A stretch of 64,000 bases of DNA from an uncultured Bacteroidia bacterium. Lineage in GTDB: Bacteria > Bacteroidota > Bacteroidia > Bacteroidales > UBA932. This document shows, one piece after another, positions 41,504 through 51,077 of this stretch. The notes beneath the pieces are model-generated. The model saw only the letters and a list, made by a program, of their open reading frames with translations, was not told the DNA's origin and searched no databases. Both the position numbers and the translations under genes were made by a program. Each line of letters begins with the position of its first letter. Position 1 is the first letter of the stretch. The DNA lies in assembly GCA_902762655.1 (NCBI GenBank), contig CACWOZ010000004.1:62001-126000 (forward strand). Direction: 5' to 3'.

Positions 41504-42669
41504 CAACTGAACAAGCTGCATATCAAGACTCCCAGGTAGTTGCCTACCGCATATCCCACGATGCCGATGCTCAAGCCAGGCATCAGCACGCGGCTGTTGC
41601 GCATAGAGGCGGCAATCATGGGCACGAAAGGCGGAGAATTGATATAGGTCACCGATGCTATGACGGCGGTATCTGCATCCACTTTGAACAACTTTGCGGA
41701 TAGTAATTGGATGGATAGCGAAACCACTTCCATGAAGAAGAGGAAGCCCACAATCCAGAGTGCACCGCTGAAATCAAGGGCCCTGACGTCGGCCATGGAT
41801 GCCACTACAAGGCTGAAAATGTAGATGAAGTACATGCCGATGTCGTATCCGTATCCATATTTGTGGATATGTTTCCAAAAAGAAACGGCTATGCTTATAG
41901 TGGTGATGGCCAGGATGAAGAACATCATGAATGTGCCGGGTATGATTCTGGAAAGTCCGGCGGCTATTCCGGCGCCCAGTCCGATTACCAGGACTGTGAC
42001 ACCGAGCAGGGGTAGGGCGTTGGAGACGATACCGTGTTTTGTGAAGAGCCCCTTGTAGGGGTTTTTCTCCGCTCCGGCCTCCAGCACCGCCATCTCGTCA
42101 TAATGGTCCATAGTCTTCACCGGCAGCCATTTTCGGGCGAGACGTATTCCTATGGCCATTATTAAAACCAGGTAGGTAAACGATACCATCATGTCGTAGG
42201 TGTTCAGCAGAGCGTATTGCTGTCCGTCAACGTCAAGCATCTTGCTCACAGCTGCCATATTGACTGTGCCGCCGGTAAGGCAGGCGGTATACATTCCCGC
42301 TACCTGTGGGCCGTCGGGGATGTGTGGACCGAATACCGGATATCCGGCTACTACGGCGATAATCACGGCCAGCAGTCCGGTAATCATGGCTATCAGCTGA
42401 TCCCTTGTTTCGCTCTTCCTGAAAGTGAAACTGAAAAGCATCAGCGGGATGGCGAGCGGAATCATCGCGTTCGAGAGCAGGTTTTGAACCTGCATGGTGG
42501 CTTCTACTTTGGGAAGAACGCCGATGTTGGCGATGATTGCGCCTAGAAAATAGAGAATAAGGATAGGGCCTATCTTGCCTATCCAGCGAACCTTGCGGCA
42601 TAGCCACAGTACACCTGCGGGGATTACGCAGTAGGCTGTAATCAGAATGACGGTGGTAATCAGGTTCAT
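41503..42669 (-). CDS. DUF819-family multi-pass membrane protein
   Basis: The 388-aa protein has about 11 hydrophobic segments. Its layout resembles DUF819/YjcL-type proteins, with inverted-repeat transporter character: IGPILILYFLGAIIANIG near the start, TACLTGGTVNMAAVSKML in the middle and SPPFVPMIAASMRN near the end. Substrate is unknown. It lies 1 nt after the GH89 gene and overlaps the acyltransferase, so a role in taking up a glycan-derived sugar is possible but unproven. Confidence 0.82.
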   Translation of the reverse strand: MNLITTVILITAYCVIPAGVLWLCRKVRWIGKIGPILILYFLGAIIANIGVLPKVEATMQVQNLLSNAMIPLAIPLMLFSFTFRKSETRDQLIAMITGLLAVIIAVVAGYPVFGPHIPDGPQVAGMYTACLTGGTVNMAAVSKMLDVDGQQYALLNTYDMMVSFTYLVLIMAIGIRLARKWLPVKTMDHYDEMAVLEAGAEKNPYKGLFTKHGIVSNALPLLGVTVLVIGLGAGIAAGLSRIIPGTFMMFFILAITTISIAVSFWKHIHKYGYGYDIGMYFIYIFSLVVASMADVRALDFSGALWIVGFLFFMEVVSLSIQLLSAKLFKVDADTAVIASVTYINSPPFVPMIAASMRNSRVLMPGLSIGIVGYAVGNYLGVLICSLFS

Positions 42670-42670
42670 G

Positions 42671-44857
42671 TTAGAATCCGTATTTTTCTATGATTATCCG
42701 GGAGAGTTCTACAGGGTCACCGGGGGTATTGTACTCTATTCTTGTCCGGGCCGGTTCTGTCCAATTGATTTCGTGGAAACGGAGGCGATGGTCAAAGTTT
42801 GTTTCACTCACGGGTCTGCCATCCTCGATTGCTGCGATTATGTCGTCGCAGAACATCATCCAACGAGGTTTGTAATAGGATTTTACAAGTCCGGCCCACT
42901 GGCGGTTGGCATAGTCGGTAAGGCCCCGGTTGTTGCTCCAGACTGTGAGAATGGTTCTGGCACAGCGCTCGTAGTAGTCTTTTTCGTAGCTTGTCTTGCC
43001 CCAGCCGCGGGCCTGTTCGTTCCATGGTTTGAGATCGAATTCGGGTACGCAGGCTAGCAGGGCGTCAAGGTCGTCGAAAACGGAACTCATCTCTGCTTTC
43101 ACCGCCCTGGCTGCTACGAGATCCTTGTTGTTCCATGCCTGTTCGAGGCTGTCCCGGAGGGTGTCGAAATAATCGCCCAGAGCCTGCCTGCCGAGGTTTA
43201 CCAGATCGTATTTGTATTCGTATCGGTCGGAACCGATTTCAAGCATCTTTCTCCATGCGTAGTCCATAACGGGTGTACGCCCCTTGATATCAGGGAATTT
43301 TACCGTCCAATTGTATGGCTTTGGACCGAATACAGGGTGAGAGTTCATGGATACACCGCTGCCGGTGTACTTCGGTGCGATGTTCATAATTATGTCTTGC
43401 CATAGTGCGCGCGCCTCGGAATCCTCGCGGCCTATATGCCTGTCGGCAAGTTTATCGATCCACTGCCCGGGTGTTTCAGGATAGTTCCATCCCAGGCTTA
43501 GCACGAACTCATAATAATAAGGGTTGGTGCCGAATCCTTCAAGGGTTGAACCCACACCTTTCAGATTGTGCCCGCCGTCGCGGAATGTTTCTTCATAATA
43601 TGGAATGAGGGTGGGAAAGTTTCCGTTAAGCAGAGTGTTCCCTCCGAAATTGAGCAGGGCGCAGGCGATGTAGTCGTGCCCGTAGAAACTATCGGTAAGT
43701 TTCCATCCAAGCACCCAGTCATCATGGTAGTCGAGCATTATCATCTTCCCGCGGGGTATGCTGCCCAGGAAGGCCTCCATGTTTTCTGAAGTCCAGTGCT
43801 TGCGGTCGTTGATAAGAAACCAACCCATCTGGAGCCATACCGCTTCGGGATCCGCAGCTTCCAGTGAGGACCAGAATGCCTTGCCCATCGAAGCCAGTGT
43901 TGCGGGATCCCAGGAAGGAGCGTCAACCTCGTTGAACGGATCCAGCCCGTAGATGTGGCTGGTGCCGAAAAGGGCGGTCTGTTCTTCGATATATACCTTC
44001 TGGATTTCAGCATAAAGGGAATCCGTGGGGGACAGGAACCAGCAGCGGTAGGGATCTCCGAATCCTCCCCAGTTGCTCACCTTGCTTATCTTAGCTTCCG
44101 GATGCATCTCCTTGAAAACGGCAGGGACGCTGCCGCTGAATGAGTGGAGTACCGGAGTCATGGAAAGCGAACGTTCGCGTTCGAGTATCTTCTTCTCGAG
44201 CTCTGCCTGTGCATCGATCCAATCCTGTGGCAATGGCCCCTGGAAAGAGTTTATGTTCACCATGCGGTGCCATGCAAGATGTGCCGGGCCGGTGAAATGT
44301 GCTCGTATCTGATCGTCACTTAGACCAAAGCGCCTCCAGACACGTTGCCATACCGCTTCCTCACCCGTCGTGGCAAGCGGCATGTTTACGCCGTTCAAGG
44401 CCATCCAGTCGATAAAACGCTCCCATTCTTTCCATCCCCACCAGGGCATAGTATAGCCGAAGGTGCAGTAGTTGAGATAGAACCTGTAGGGAACTTTCGC
44501 GCTCACGCTTACCGGCTCCGGGACTTCTGGCAGAACTTCGGGCATCTCCACCGGATGAGCGGCGTATTCGGATACCGTTGTGTTGCAGTAGTTGTTGAGA
44601 TAGTAATTGAGGCCTACAGCCATGGTGCCGGCATTGTTTGCCGCAATAACAATCCTGCCGTTATCCGAACTTAAGGTGAATGTGTCGGTACTGTCGGATG
44701 GAACTTCCCTGAAGACGATCTTCCCCGCCTGTGCGGGGATGAGGCGTTTAGCCAAAGCATTGGCTGCTACAACACTTTCCGGTTCGGTTTCACTGGTACA
44801 TGAGGCGAGTAAGATTGCTGTCGCCAACAGGCCTCCGAATACTTTCTTGAAGTTCAT
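42671..44857 (-). CDS. Alpha-N-acetylglucosaminidase lipoprotein, GH89 (NAGLU family)
   Basis: The 728-aa protein has a lipobox (ILLASC) and then the NAGLU layout. It has a small N-terminal alpha/beta domain (about 25-125), a TIM barrel opening with YRFYLNYCTFGYTMPWWGWKEWERFIDWM, and a C-terminal helical domain. The acid/base Glu lies in LDPFNEVDAPSW (about 308), and YHDDWVLGWKLT follows. GH89 removes terminal alpha-GlcNAc from mucins, heparan sulfate or microbial glycans. It overlaps the glycosyltransferase gene before it by one base, which is unusual for a catabolic enzyme. Confidence 0.93.
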   Translation of the reverse strand: MNFKKVFGGLLATAILLASCTSETEPESVVAANALAKRLIPAQAGKIVFREVPSDSTDTFTLSSDNGRIVIAANNAGTMAVGLNYYLNNYCNTTVSEYAAHPVEMPEVLPEVPEPVSVSAKVPYRFYLNYCTFGYTMPWWGWKEWERFIDWMALNGVNMPLATTGEEAVWQRVWRRFGLSDDQIRAHFTGPAHLAWHRMVNINSFQGPLPQDWIDAQAELEKKILERERSLSMTPVLHSFSGSVPAVFKEMHPEAKISKVSNWGGFGDPYRCWFLSPTDSLYAEIQKVYIEEQTALFGTSHIYGLDPFNEVDAPSWDPATLASMGKAFWSSLEAADPEAVWLQMGWFLINDRKHWTSENMEAFLGSIPRGKMIMLDYHDDWVLGWKLTDSFYGHDYIACALLNFGGNTLLNGNFPTLIPYYEETFRDGGHNLKGVGSTLEGFGTNPYYYEFVLSLGWNYPETPGQWIDKLADRHIGREDSEARALWQDIIMNIAPKYTGSGVSMNSHPVFGPKPYNWTVKFPDIKGRTPVMDYAWRKMLEIGSDRYEYKYDLVNLGRQALGDYFDTLRDSLEQAWNNKDLVAARAVKAEMSSVFDDLDALLACVPEFDLKPWNEQARGWGKTSYEKDYYERCARTILTVWSNNRGLTDYANRQWAGLVKSYYKPRWMMFCDDIIAAIEDGRPVSETNFDHRLRFHEINWTEPARTRIEYNTPGDPVELSRIIIEKYGF

Positions 44858-45663
44858 TATCTGAATATCTTTTTGATCGAGTTGAGAATCCTGACTCCCG
44901 GCATTCGTGATAATTTCTTGTATGAATACTCCAGCCTGCGGTATTCCATTGTGTCGACCGGATCGAGAAAATACTTGGAATACAGTCCTTTATGATGCTC
45001 CCATAGTTTGCGCCGAAGTTCTTTTAACGTGTCATTGGAAATTCGCTTGTTGCGGGAATCGCGCCGAATCCTATAGCGCAGAACAGGCTCCGGAAGTATT
45101 TGTACTTCTCCATCCATCTCAAGAATCCCAAGCCATAAATCCCAGTCCTCAAGGCCTGCCGCCATGTCGGGATTAAAACCGCCGGTGCGGTTGAAATCGC
45201 TTCTTCTTAGCATTGATGAAATGTGCAGGCTGTTGCGTGAGAGCATCGTATCTTTTGAAAATGGCGGTATTTCGATTCCAATCCGTTTCGATCCTTCGCA
45301 GAAGGGCTCGGCCGGTCCGGAAACAATCAGCACATCCTGCCTTGAATCAAGAACTTGAGCGGCTTTCCCCACATAATAAGGGAAAAGTATGTCATCGGCA
45401 TCAAGAAACAGAAGATATTCTCCGGACGATGCTTTCACTCCTTCGTTCCTGGCTCGGATAACCCCGCCGTTCTGAAGTTCCAGGAGCCTGAATCGGCTGT
45501 CTTTTTTCACGTAGGCATCAGCTATCACTGAAGTGGAGTCGCTGGAACCGTCATTTACTATTATACACTCCCAATCACCGAAATCCTGGGCAAGAACGCT
45601 GTCCAGAGCTTCAGGAAGATACTGAGACAGATTGTAGCAGGTGACGATTATTGATACTTTCAT
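44857..45663 (-). CDS. Family 2 glycosyltransferase of the surface-glycan operon
   Basis: The 268-aa enzyme has VSIIVTCYNLSQYLPEALDSVLAQ, IIVNDGSSDST, RARNEGVKASSGEYLLFLDADDILFP (metal site DADD) and GLEDWDLWLGIL (catalytic ED region). These place it in GT2, the class that builds capsule and O-antigen repeats. The sugar is unknown. It overlaps its neighbours on both sides. Confidence 0.9.
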   Translation of the reverse strand: MKVSIIVTCYNLSQYLPEALDSVLAQDFGDWECIIVNDGSSDSTSVIADAYVKKDSRFRLLELQNGGVIRARNEGVKASSGEYLLFLDADDILFPYYVGKAAQVLDSRQDVLIVSGPAEPFCEGSKRIGIEIPPFSKDTMLSRNSLHISSMLRRSDFNRTGGFNPDMAAGLEDWDLWLGILEMDGEVQILPEPVLRYRIRRDSRNKRISNDTLKELRRKLWEHHKGLYSKYFLDPVDTMEYRRLEYSYKKLSRMPGVRILNSIKKIFR

Positions 45664-46631
45664 GATAAAGCCTCCTTGATATAGTCCAATGATTGTGAGC
45701 GCAAGGCATCGATTCCTTTGTTTTTCAGAGCGTCCAGCAGAGAGTCGATTCTTCCGTCGGCCGGAGTGTTTGTGCGTACGTACTCGTATTCTTTGTTATA
45801 CAGGATGGACAACACAACCCCATGGTAGGATGTGGTTACAACCTTGACAGCATCCTTGAAGAGGGCAACGAACTCTTTCGGCCCATATTTGTTGCTGCCA
45901 CCACTGTACGGAGTCCGTGATATCGAGATAAGTTTCAAGTGCTCTTCAGAAGCGATGCGTCGCGCCTTGTCCAGCACGGCCGGGTTGTCCAGGGCTTCAT
46001 ATGTCAGTACATATCTGTCCTTGCATACAGGCGGGGCGCAGAGAGTATCCAGAACAACAGTCCCCGCGAGCATCACAGGGTCGAGGTTCAAGACAGCCGG
46101 GATACCGTCCTTATCCATCCGCTCCAGCATTCCTTCTTCGCGCACCCCTATTCTATGGAAGTTGTGCAGATACCGGCGTGCGACCTTCTGCTCTTCCGGA
46201 CTGGGGATGATGTTGCCGTCGCTTGCCGCATAGGCTATGTTGCGTGTCATAGCCGCGATCGGAGCTCCTGCAAAAAACATAGGGTCGATGCCGCGGCAGA
46301 TATTGCGGTTCCAGATCTGGTCGCTGCCGTAGATAATCGCATCGAAGGAGACCCCTTCTACTGGAGAGAGTGGCAGTTCTCTCTCGAACCGGTCAAATGC
46401 AGCATCCCTGCGAAGGGCTCCGGAGAGTTTGGCCGAAACCTTTACAATGGTGCCGGGATGCCTCAGGAAAGAGGATTTCCAGAGTTTGTAGGGGGCCGTC
46501 AGATACTCAGGCCTGTAGTCTATTACGCTCACATCGTGCCCCAGGGATCTGAGCACTTCATAAAGGCAGCGGCATTGCAGCACGGCGCCGTAGTTCTTCG
46601 CAGCATGGAAGGTGAGAATGCCTATTTTCAT
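45660..46631 (-). CDS. Polysaccharide pyruvyl transferase family protein
   Basis: The 323-aa protein has the family start KIGILTFHAAKNYGAVLQCRCLYEVL. It continues with IIYGSDQIWNRNICRG and a C-terminal segment around VTTSYHGVVLSILYN and YVRTN. The family adds pyruvate ketals to capsular sugars or, in some members, transfers glycosyl groups. It overlaps the FrhB-family gene and the glycosyltransferase by ATGA-type junctions. These two families commonly occur together in Bacteroidales capsule loci. Confidence 0.88.
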   Translation of the reverse strand: MKIGILTFHAAKNYGAVLQCRCLYEVLRSLGHDVSVIDYRPEYLTAPYKLWKSSFLRHPGTIVKVSAKLSGALRRDAAFDRFERELPLSPVEGVSFDAIIYGSDQIWNRNICRGIDPMFFAGAPIAAMTRNIAYAASDGNIIPSPEEQKVARRYLHNFHRIGVREEGMLERMDKDGIPAVLNLDPVMLAGTVVLDTLCAPPVCKDRYVLTYEALDNPAVLDKARRIASEEHLKLISISRTPYSGGSNKYGPKEFVALFKDAVKVVTTSYHGVVLSILYNKEYEYVRTNTPADGRIDSLLDALKNKGIDALRSQSLDYIKEALS

Positions 46632-47746
46632 ATATGGCGTTTTACTTTCTTTATGAATTCATCGATGCGGTAACTGCGCGAGCCCTTGCCGAAACGCCGG
46701 AGCACTGCGTCGTAGCCTTTGCGAATATAAGTATTTTCAAACGATTTTACTCGTTTGTGTGCGGAACTCGGTCTGTAGAGATTCGGCTGAATCTTTTCGG
46801 ATGGCAAATCCATGGGCCGGCGCTGGCATATGTCCGGGAAATCGCCTGTGAATTCCTGTCCCGCCGGTGTGTTGGCGAACAGTACGGAACACCCCCTGTT
46901 GTCGTCGGCGAACCCAGGCAGAGTGTCTTCAACTCCCCAGCAGTCCGCCATAGTGATGTCCGAAGCCCTGCGCAGGGATGCGAACGGGCAGACGCTGCAG
47001 GATGGACGAAGCATAAGATGCTGGTAGAAGAAGAAGGTGTATTCGTCGCCCACCTGTTTCTCGTCCCCGAAAAAAACAGCTTCCCTGTGTCCGTGCCATC
47101 CGAGTGATGGGTCGCGGAAAAGGACTGATGATATCTTTTTCCCCTGCCTGTGTTCCAGGCTTTCGAGATAGCCCTTCCATACAGCAGGGGAAGGGACACC
47201 ATGGCAGATAATGTCGGCTAGAAGCAGATTCATACGCATTTTACCGGCAGCGGAAGCAACTCCCGCGCACTGGCAGGGCGTCCCTGTGAACAACACTTTC
47301 CGGCCATCCTTCAAATCCTTGAGGACCTGCGCGGGAATGCCGTCCATGTCGCTCTGTACATATTTGCTCAGGCGCAGGGGAGAGAGCCCATCCATAGAAT
47401 CTACCCTGCGATGCCGAACGGAGAAATCGTCGTCGATGGCTGCGCCGTATACAATGTAACCGGCGCCTATCGCTTTTCGCATAAGGGCATAGGCAAGACC
47501 TCCGCTCTGACTGTCGTCCATCAGGTCAGGGAACCTTATGGCTTCGCAAGAGTCGGTTGCCTTGCTCTCAGGCACGTGGAATGCGCATACCTTCTCGCAG
47601 AGCCCGCAGTCGACGCACAGATCCGAATCGACCGAAGGATAGCTGAAGCCCATTGCATCCGGCTTCATGGTGATGGCAGCATGCGGACAGGAATCCGCAC
47701 ATGCGCTGCACCCGCAGCATTGCTTCCTGTCGGTGATGCGTATCAT
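46628..47746 (-). CDS. FrhB-family iron-sulfur flavoprotein of polysaccharide biosynthesis
   Basis: The 372-aa protein starts with a two-cluster ferredoxin domain (CCGCSACADSCPHAAI and CVDCGLCEKVCAF). The coenzyme F420 hydrogenase/dehydrogenase beta-subunit fold follows, with VLFTGTPCQCAGV, ADIICHGVPSPAVW and SCSVCPFASLRRASDITMADCWG. It has no hydrogenase partner here. In capsule loci such proteins are thought to provide redox chemistry for sugar modification. The exact reaction is unknown. Confidence 0.88.
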   Translation of the reverse strand: MIRITDRKQCCGCSACADSCPHAAITMKPDAMGFSYPSVDSDLCVDCGLCEKVCAFHVPESKATDSCEAIRFPDLMDDSQSGGLAYALMRKAIGAGYIVYGAAIDDDFSVRHRRVDSMDGLSPLRLSKYVQSDMDGIPAQVLKDLKDGRKVLFTGTPCQCAGVASAAGKMRMNLLLADIICHGVPSPAVWKGYLESLEHRQGKKISSVLFRDPSLGWHGHREAVFFGDEKQVGDEYTFFFYQHLMLRPSCSVCPFASLRRASDITMADCWGVEDTLPGFADDNRGCSVLFANTPAGQEFTGDFPDICQRRPMDLPSEKIQPNLYRPSSAHKRVKSFENTYIRKGYDAVLRRFGKGSRSYRIDEFIKKVKRHI

Positions 47747-49272
47747 CGCTTGATTATTTTATTGATGAGGATGTCCTTTTCGTCATGTTCCAGGCCGAGC
47801 AGCCATATAACTCCGGCACTCCATATTTCGGTGGCGGCCAGGCTGACGAGGAAGGCTCCCCAACCGGGCTCCATATGCCTGGAAAGGAGAAAAGGCACGG
47901 TTGCTGCTAGTCCCACGACCAGTATCTCGCGCAACAGCACATCCCGCAGGAACCGGCCGACCGGCAGACCTATCATCTTGCGGAGCATGAACAGGCGCGC
48001 AGCAAGGCAGAGCAGGGCAACTGCGGATGCCACTATGAAAATAATATAGGCCGGTGCACCTGCTTTCAGCAGGATCCAGTCTACCGGGAGATTGAGAAGT
48101 TGCAGTCCGCCTACGAGAATCTGGTAGTCGCGTATGTCTCCGGTGGAAAGCATGGCGGTAACCATTGTATAGGAGACAGCCTCTATCATGATATAGACAA
48201 GTATCAACTGGATGAAAACAACCGTTCCTTCCGGCACCAGACCCTTACCGAGCCAAATCTCTGTAAGGAAGGATGTATTGAAAAGCAGCGGCAGCGTTAC
48301 CAGCATCATGAGCCAGATAGACATGCGGGAGCCCCTGAATATCAGACGCATCATATAGTCGCGTTCTCCTGCTGCCCACGACTTGGTTATCTGGGGATTG
48401 ATGGCTGTGGTGAAACTGGCGATGAACTTCTGGACCGCCCCGTTTATCTTGCTGGCATAGTACCAGGCTGCGTTTGCTACAGGACCGAAGAAAGCATTAA
48501 GCAGGATGTTCCCACCGTAGTCGCGAAGCACCCCGGATCCGGAGCCGATAAAGTTCCATCCGGCAAATGAGAACATCTTACCGAACAATTTCCTGTCCGG
48601 CTGCCATCCGGCATTCGCCTCTGCAAAATGACGCTTGCAGAACATTCCGTAGGCGATACGTACGAGCAGGCTTACCATCGCAAGCATGGCCGAATAGAAG
48701 ATGAGCCTGTCGATGGGGGAGTATTTGATTGCGAGCGCCACCGCCAGTTGCCCGCAGGCCTCGAATATGCTTATCCACGCGAAAGCGTCCATCCTCTCAT
48801 GCGCAATGATATCGGCATTGTATGGGATGCTGATCAACTGGATCACGAATGAAAGCAGCGAAAACTGCAGCACCCAGCGGGCAGCGGATATGCGCTCCGG
48901 AGGCAGCACCATCTTGTGGGAAATCCACCAGAGGCAAAGCGGCTCGGCAAGGAGAACCACAACGGCGGAGAGAATGATTTGGATGCATACAGCCGACGAG
49001 AATACCTTGCCAAGGTCGGACTCTTTCAGTCCCATCTCGTAAGTGATGAAGCGGCTGATGGCGGACGACATCGATCCTGTCAGTACCCCGAAAAGCGCCA
49101 CGGCTCCTCCCACGGCGCTGTAGATACCTAATTCAGTCTCGCCAAGGGCATGGAGTATGACTCTGGAGGTAAAAAGCCCCACAGCCATCAGCAGGAACAT
49201 ACGGAAATACAGAAGGACCGTATTACGTGCGATCCTTCTGCTATTCTCCGATATTCCTTTATTGTCTGTCAT
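47743..49272 (-). CDS. Polysaccharide flippase (Wzx/MATE-like, MviN-type fold)
   Basis: The 509-aa protein has 12-14 hydrophobic segments and the loop patterns of the polysaccharide biosynthesis family. Examples are LLYFRMFLLMAVGLFTSRVIL at the start, GIYSAVGGAVALFGVLTGSMSSAISRFITYEMG, and INPQITKSWAAGERDYMMRLI in the middle. It would flip lipid-linked repeat units to the periplasmic face. It lies 9 nt after the glnS reading frame and overlaps the FrhB gene by ATGA. Confidence 0.88.
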   Translation of the reverse strand: MTDNKGISENSRRIARNTVLLYFRMFLLMAVGLFTSRVILHALGETELGIYSAVGGAVALFGVLTGSMSSAISRFITYEMGLKESDLGKVFSSAVCIQIILSAVVVLLAEPLCLWWISHKMVLPPERISAARWVLQFSLLSFVIQLISIPYNADIIAHERMDAFAWISIFEACGQLAVALAIKYSPIDRLIFYSAMLAMVSLLVRIAYGMFCKRHFAEANAGWQPDRKLFGKMFSFAGWNFIGSGSGVLRDYGGNILLNAFFGPVANAAWYYASKINGAVQKFIASFTTAINPQITKSWAAGERDYMMRLIFRGSRMSIWLMMLVTLPLLFNTSFLTEIWLGKGLVPEGTVVFIQLILVYIMIEAVSYTMVTAMLSTGDIRDYQILVGGLQLLNLPVDWILLKAGAPAYIIFIVASAVALLCLAARLFMLRKMIGLPVGRFLRDVLLREILVVGLAATVPFLLSRHMEPGWGAFLVSLAATEIWSAGVIWLLGLEHDEKDILINKIIKR

Positions 49273-49281
49273 CCAGCCTCT

Positions 49282-50906
49282 CTATTCCGGCTTATAACTG
49301 TCTTTAAGCGAAGTCGTCTTGTTGAATACCGGCTCTTCCGGAGTAGAGTCCTTGTCCTTTATGTAATAGCCGGTGCGTTCGAACTGTACGGCGATTCCGG
49401 ATGCGTCGTCCAGAAGGGCGGGCTCGGCAAATGCCTTTGCTACTACGAGGGATTCGGGGTTTAGGAAGTCCTTGTAGTCCTTATCTTCGGGCACCTGGCT
49501 CATGTCGGCAAGGGTGAAAAGGCGGTCGTAGTTGCGCAGGGTGAGTTCCTTTGCGTAATCGGTGCTGACCCAGTGGATGGTACCCTTGACGCTGCGCCAT
49601 TCTCCATTGCCGGGCCTTGTGGAAGGATCGTATGTGCACTTGAGTTCGACAATATTGCCTTCAGAGTCCTTGACGACTTCTTCGCACTTGATGATATAGG
49701 TGTATTTCAGACGCACTTCACCGTCGGGCTTCAGGCGGAAGAACTTCTTGGGTGCGTCTTCCATGAAATCGGCGCGTTCGATGTAGAGTTCGCGTGTGAA
49801 AGGGACCTTGCGGGTGGCGCCTTCTGGCTCTGCGGGATTCAGGGGACAGTCGAACCACTCTACCTGTCCTTCAGGATAGTTTGTGATGGTAAGCTTGACG
49901 GGGTCCTGAACGACCATGTAGCGGTTGGAACGGGCGTTCAGGTCCTGCCTTACGCACCATTCGAGGAGCTGGATGTCCATCAATTGGTCACGCTTGCTCA
50001 CGCCGATCTTGTCGCAGAACATCTTGAGGGCCTCCGCGGTGTAGCCGCGGCGGCGCACTCCGCAGAGCGTAGGCATGCGGGGGTCATCCCATCCTGCCAC
50101 GAGCCCCTTCTGCACCAGTTCGAGAAGTTTGCGCTTGCTCATAAGGGTGTAGGTGAGGTTGAGGCGGGCGAATTCGTACTGATGGCTGGGGAAGATTCCC
50201 AAGGTCTCGATGAACCAGTCATAGAGGGGCCTGTGTACGTCAAATTCGAGTGTGCAGATGGAGTGGGTGATATGCTCGATGGAGTCGCACTGGCCGTGGG
50301 TGTAGTCGTACATGGGATAGATGCACCATTTGTCGCCTGTACGGTGATGATGTGCGTGTTTGATGCGATAGAGGATAGGGTCGCGGAACATCATGTTGGG
50401 ATGTGCCATGTCTATCTTGGCGCGGAGCACCTTCTCGCCGTCGGCGTACTTGCCGTCACGCATTTCACGGAAGATACGCAGGTTCTCTTCGGGGGTGCGG
50501 TTCCGCCAGGGGCTCTCCTTGCCGGGAGTTTCCACTGTGCCGCGCCCTGCGCTGATCTCTTCCTGGGTCTGGTCGTCTGTTCGGCCCACTCATAGAGCTG
50601 GTCGAAATAGTCGGATGCGTAAAGTTCCTTTTCCCACTTGAAACCAAGCCATTTGATATCTTCCTTGATGGCATCTACATATTCGGTGTCTTCTTTCGTG
50701 GGGTTCGTGTCGTCGTAACGGAGATTCGTCTTGCCGCCGTATTTCTGGGCCAGTCCGAAATTGATGCACAGGCTCTTTGCGTGGCCGAGGTGCAGATATC
50801 CGTTAGGCTCCGGGGGGAAACGGGTAAGAATGGAATCCACTTTGCCGGACTTGAGATCGTTCTCGATGATTTCTTCGAGGAAATTCAGTTTGCGTTCTTC
50901 TTCCAT
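49282..50906 (-). pseudogene. glnS: Glutamine--tRNA ligase, interrupted by a frameshift/deletion near 50577
   Basis: The gene charges tRNA-Gln. The first part (from the ATG at 50906) has [17 protein letters not shown] (HIGH region) and runs in frame to YEWAEQ (residue 110). The rest continues in another frame from [20 protein letters not shown] to the normal end, including the KMSKS-type TLMSKRKLLELV and the anticodon domains. Compared with other GlnRS, about nine residues (LI-x-x-G-x-AYV) and one extra base are missing, so about 28 nt appear deleted. The rest looks undamaged, which suggests either a very recent mutation or an assembly error. Confidence 0.85.
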
Positions 50907-50928
50907 TGTCGTCTTTTGTATTAACTTA

Positions 50929-50936
50929 CAAAAATA
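50929..50936 (-). promoter_or_regulatory. -7 promoter box of glnS and the surface-glycan operon
   Basis: TATTTTTG on the minus strand matches TAnnTTTG. The predicted start is about 50923, 17 nt before the glnS ATG. No other strong box is seen before the flippase, so this may serve the whole run down to the acyltransferase. Confidence 0.55.
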
Positions 50937-50954
50937 GGAACTATTTTATAATTC

Positions 50955-50984
50955 TGCAATTGCCGCTGAAAAATTAATTGCAGC
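50955..50984. repeat. Short inverted repeat in the glnS/fimbriae divergent spacer
   Basis: CTGCAATT (50955-50962) and AATTGCAG (50977-50984) are perfect 8-bp inverted copies 14 nt apart. They could be an operator or be incidental in this AT-rich 188-bp spacer. Confidence 0.35.
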
Positions 50985-51030
50985 ATATTCTTTTGAACTT
51001 TTTATGTATAAAAAAGGCAATTTTTTTTAT

Positions 51031-51038
51031 TAACTTTG
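51031..51038 (+). promoter_or_regulatory. -7 promoter box of the fimbrial locus
   Basis: TAACTTTG is an exact match, preceded by an A/T tract. The predicted start is about 51044, giving an unusually long leader of about 51 nt. The leader contains a CGTTC/GAACG hairpin (51071-51084) and a possible six-codon ORF. Confidence 0.6.
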
Positions 51039-51077
51039 CAATTCATAATTGGTAGTACTTAAGGATAGTACGTTCGT

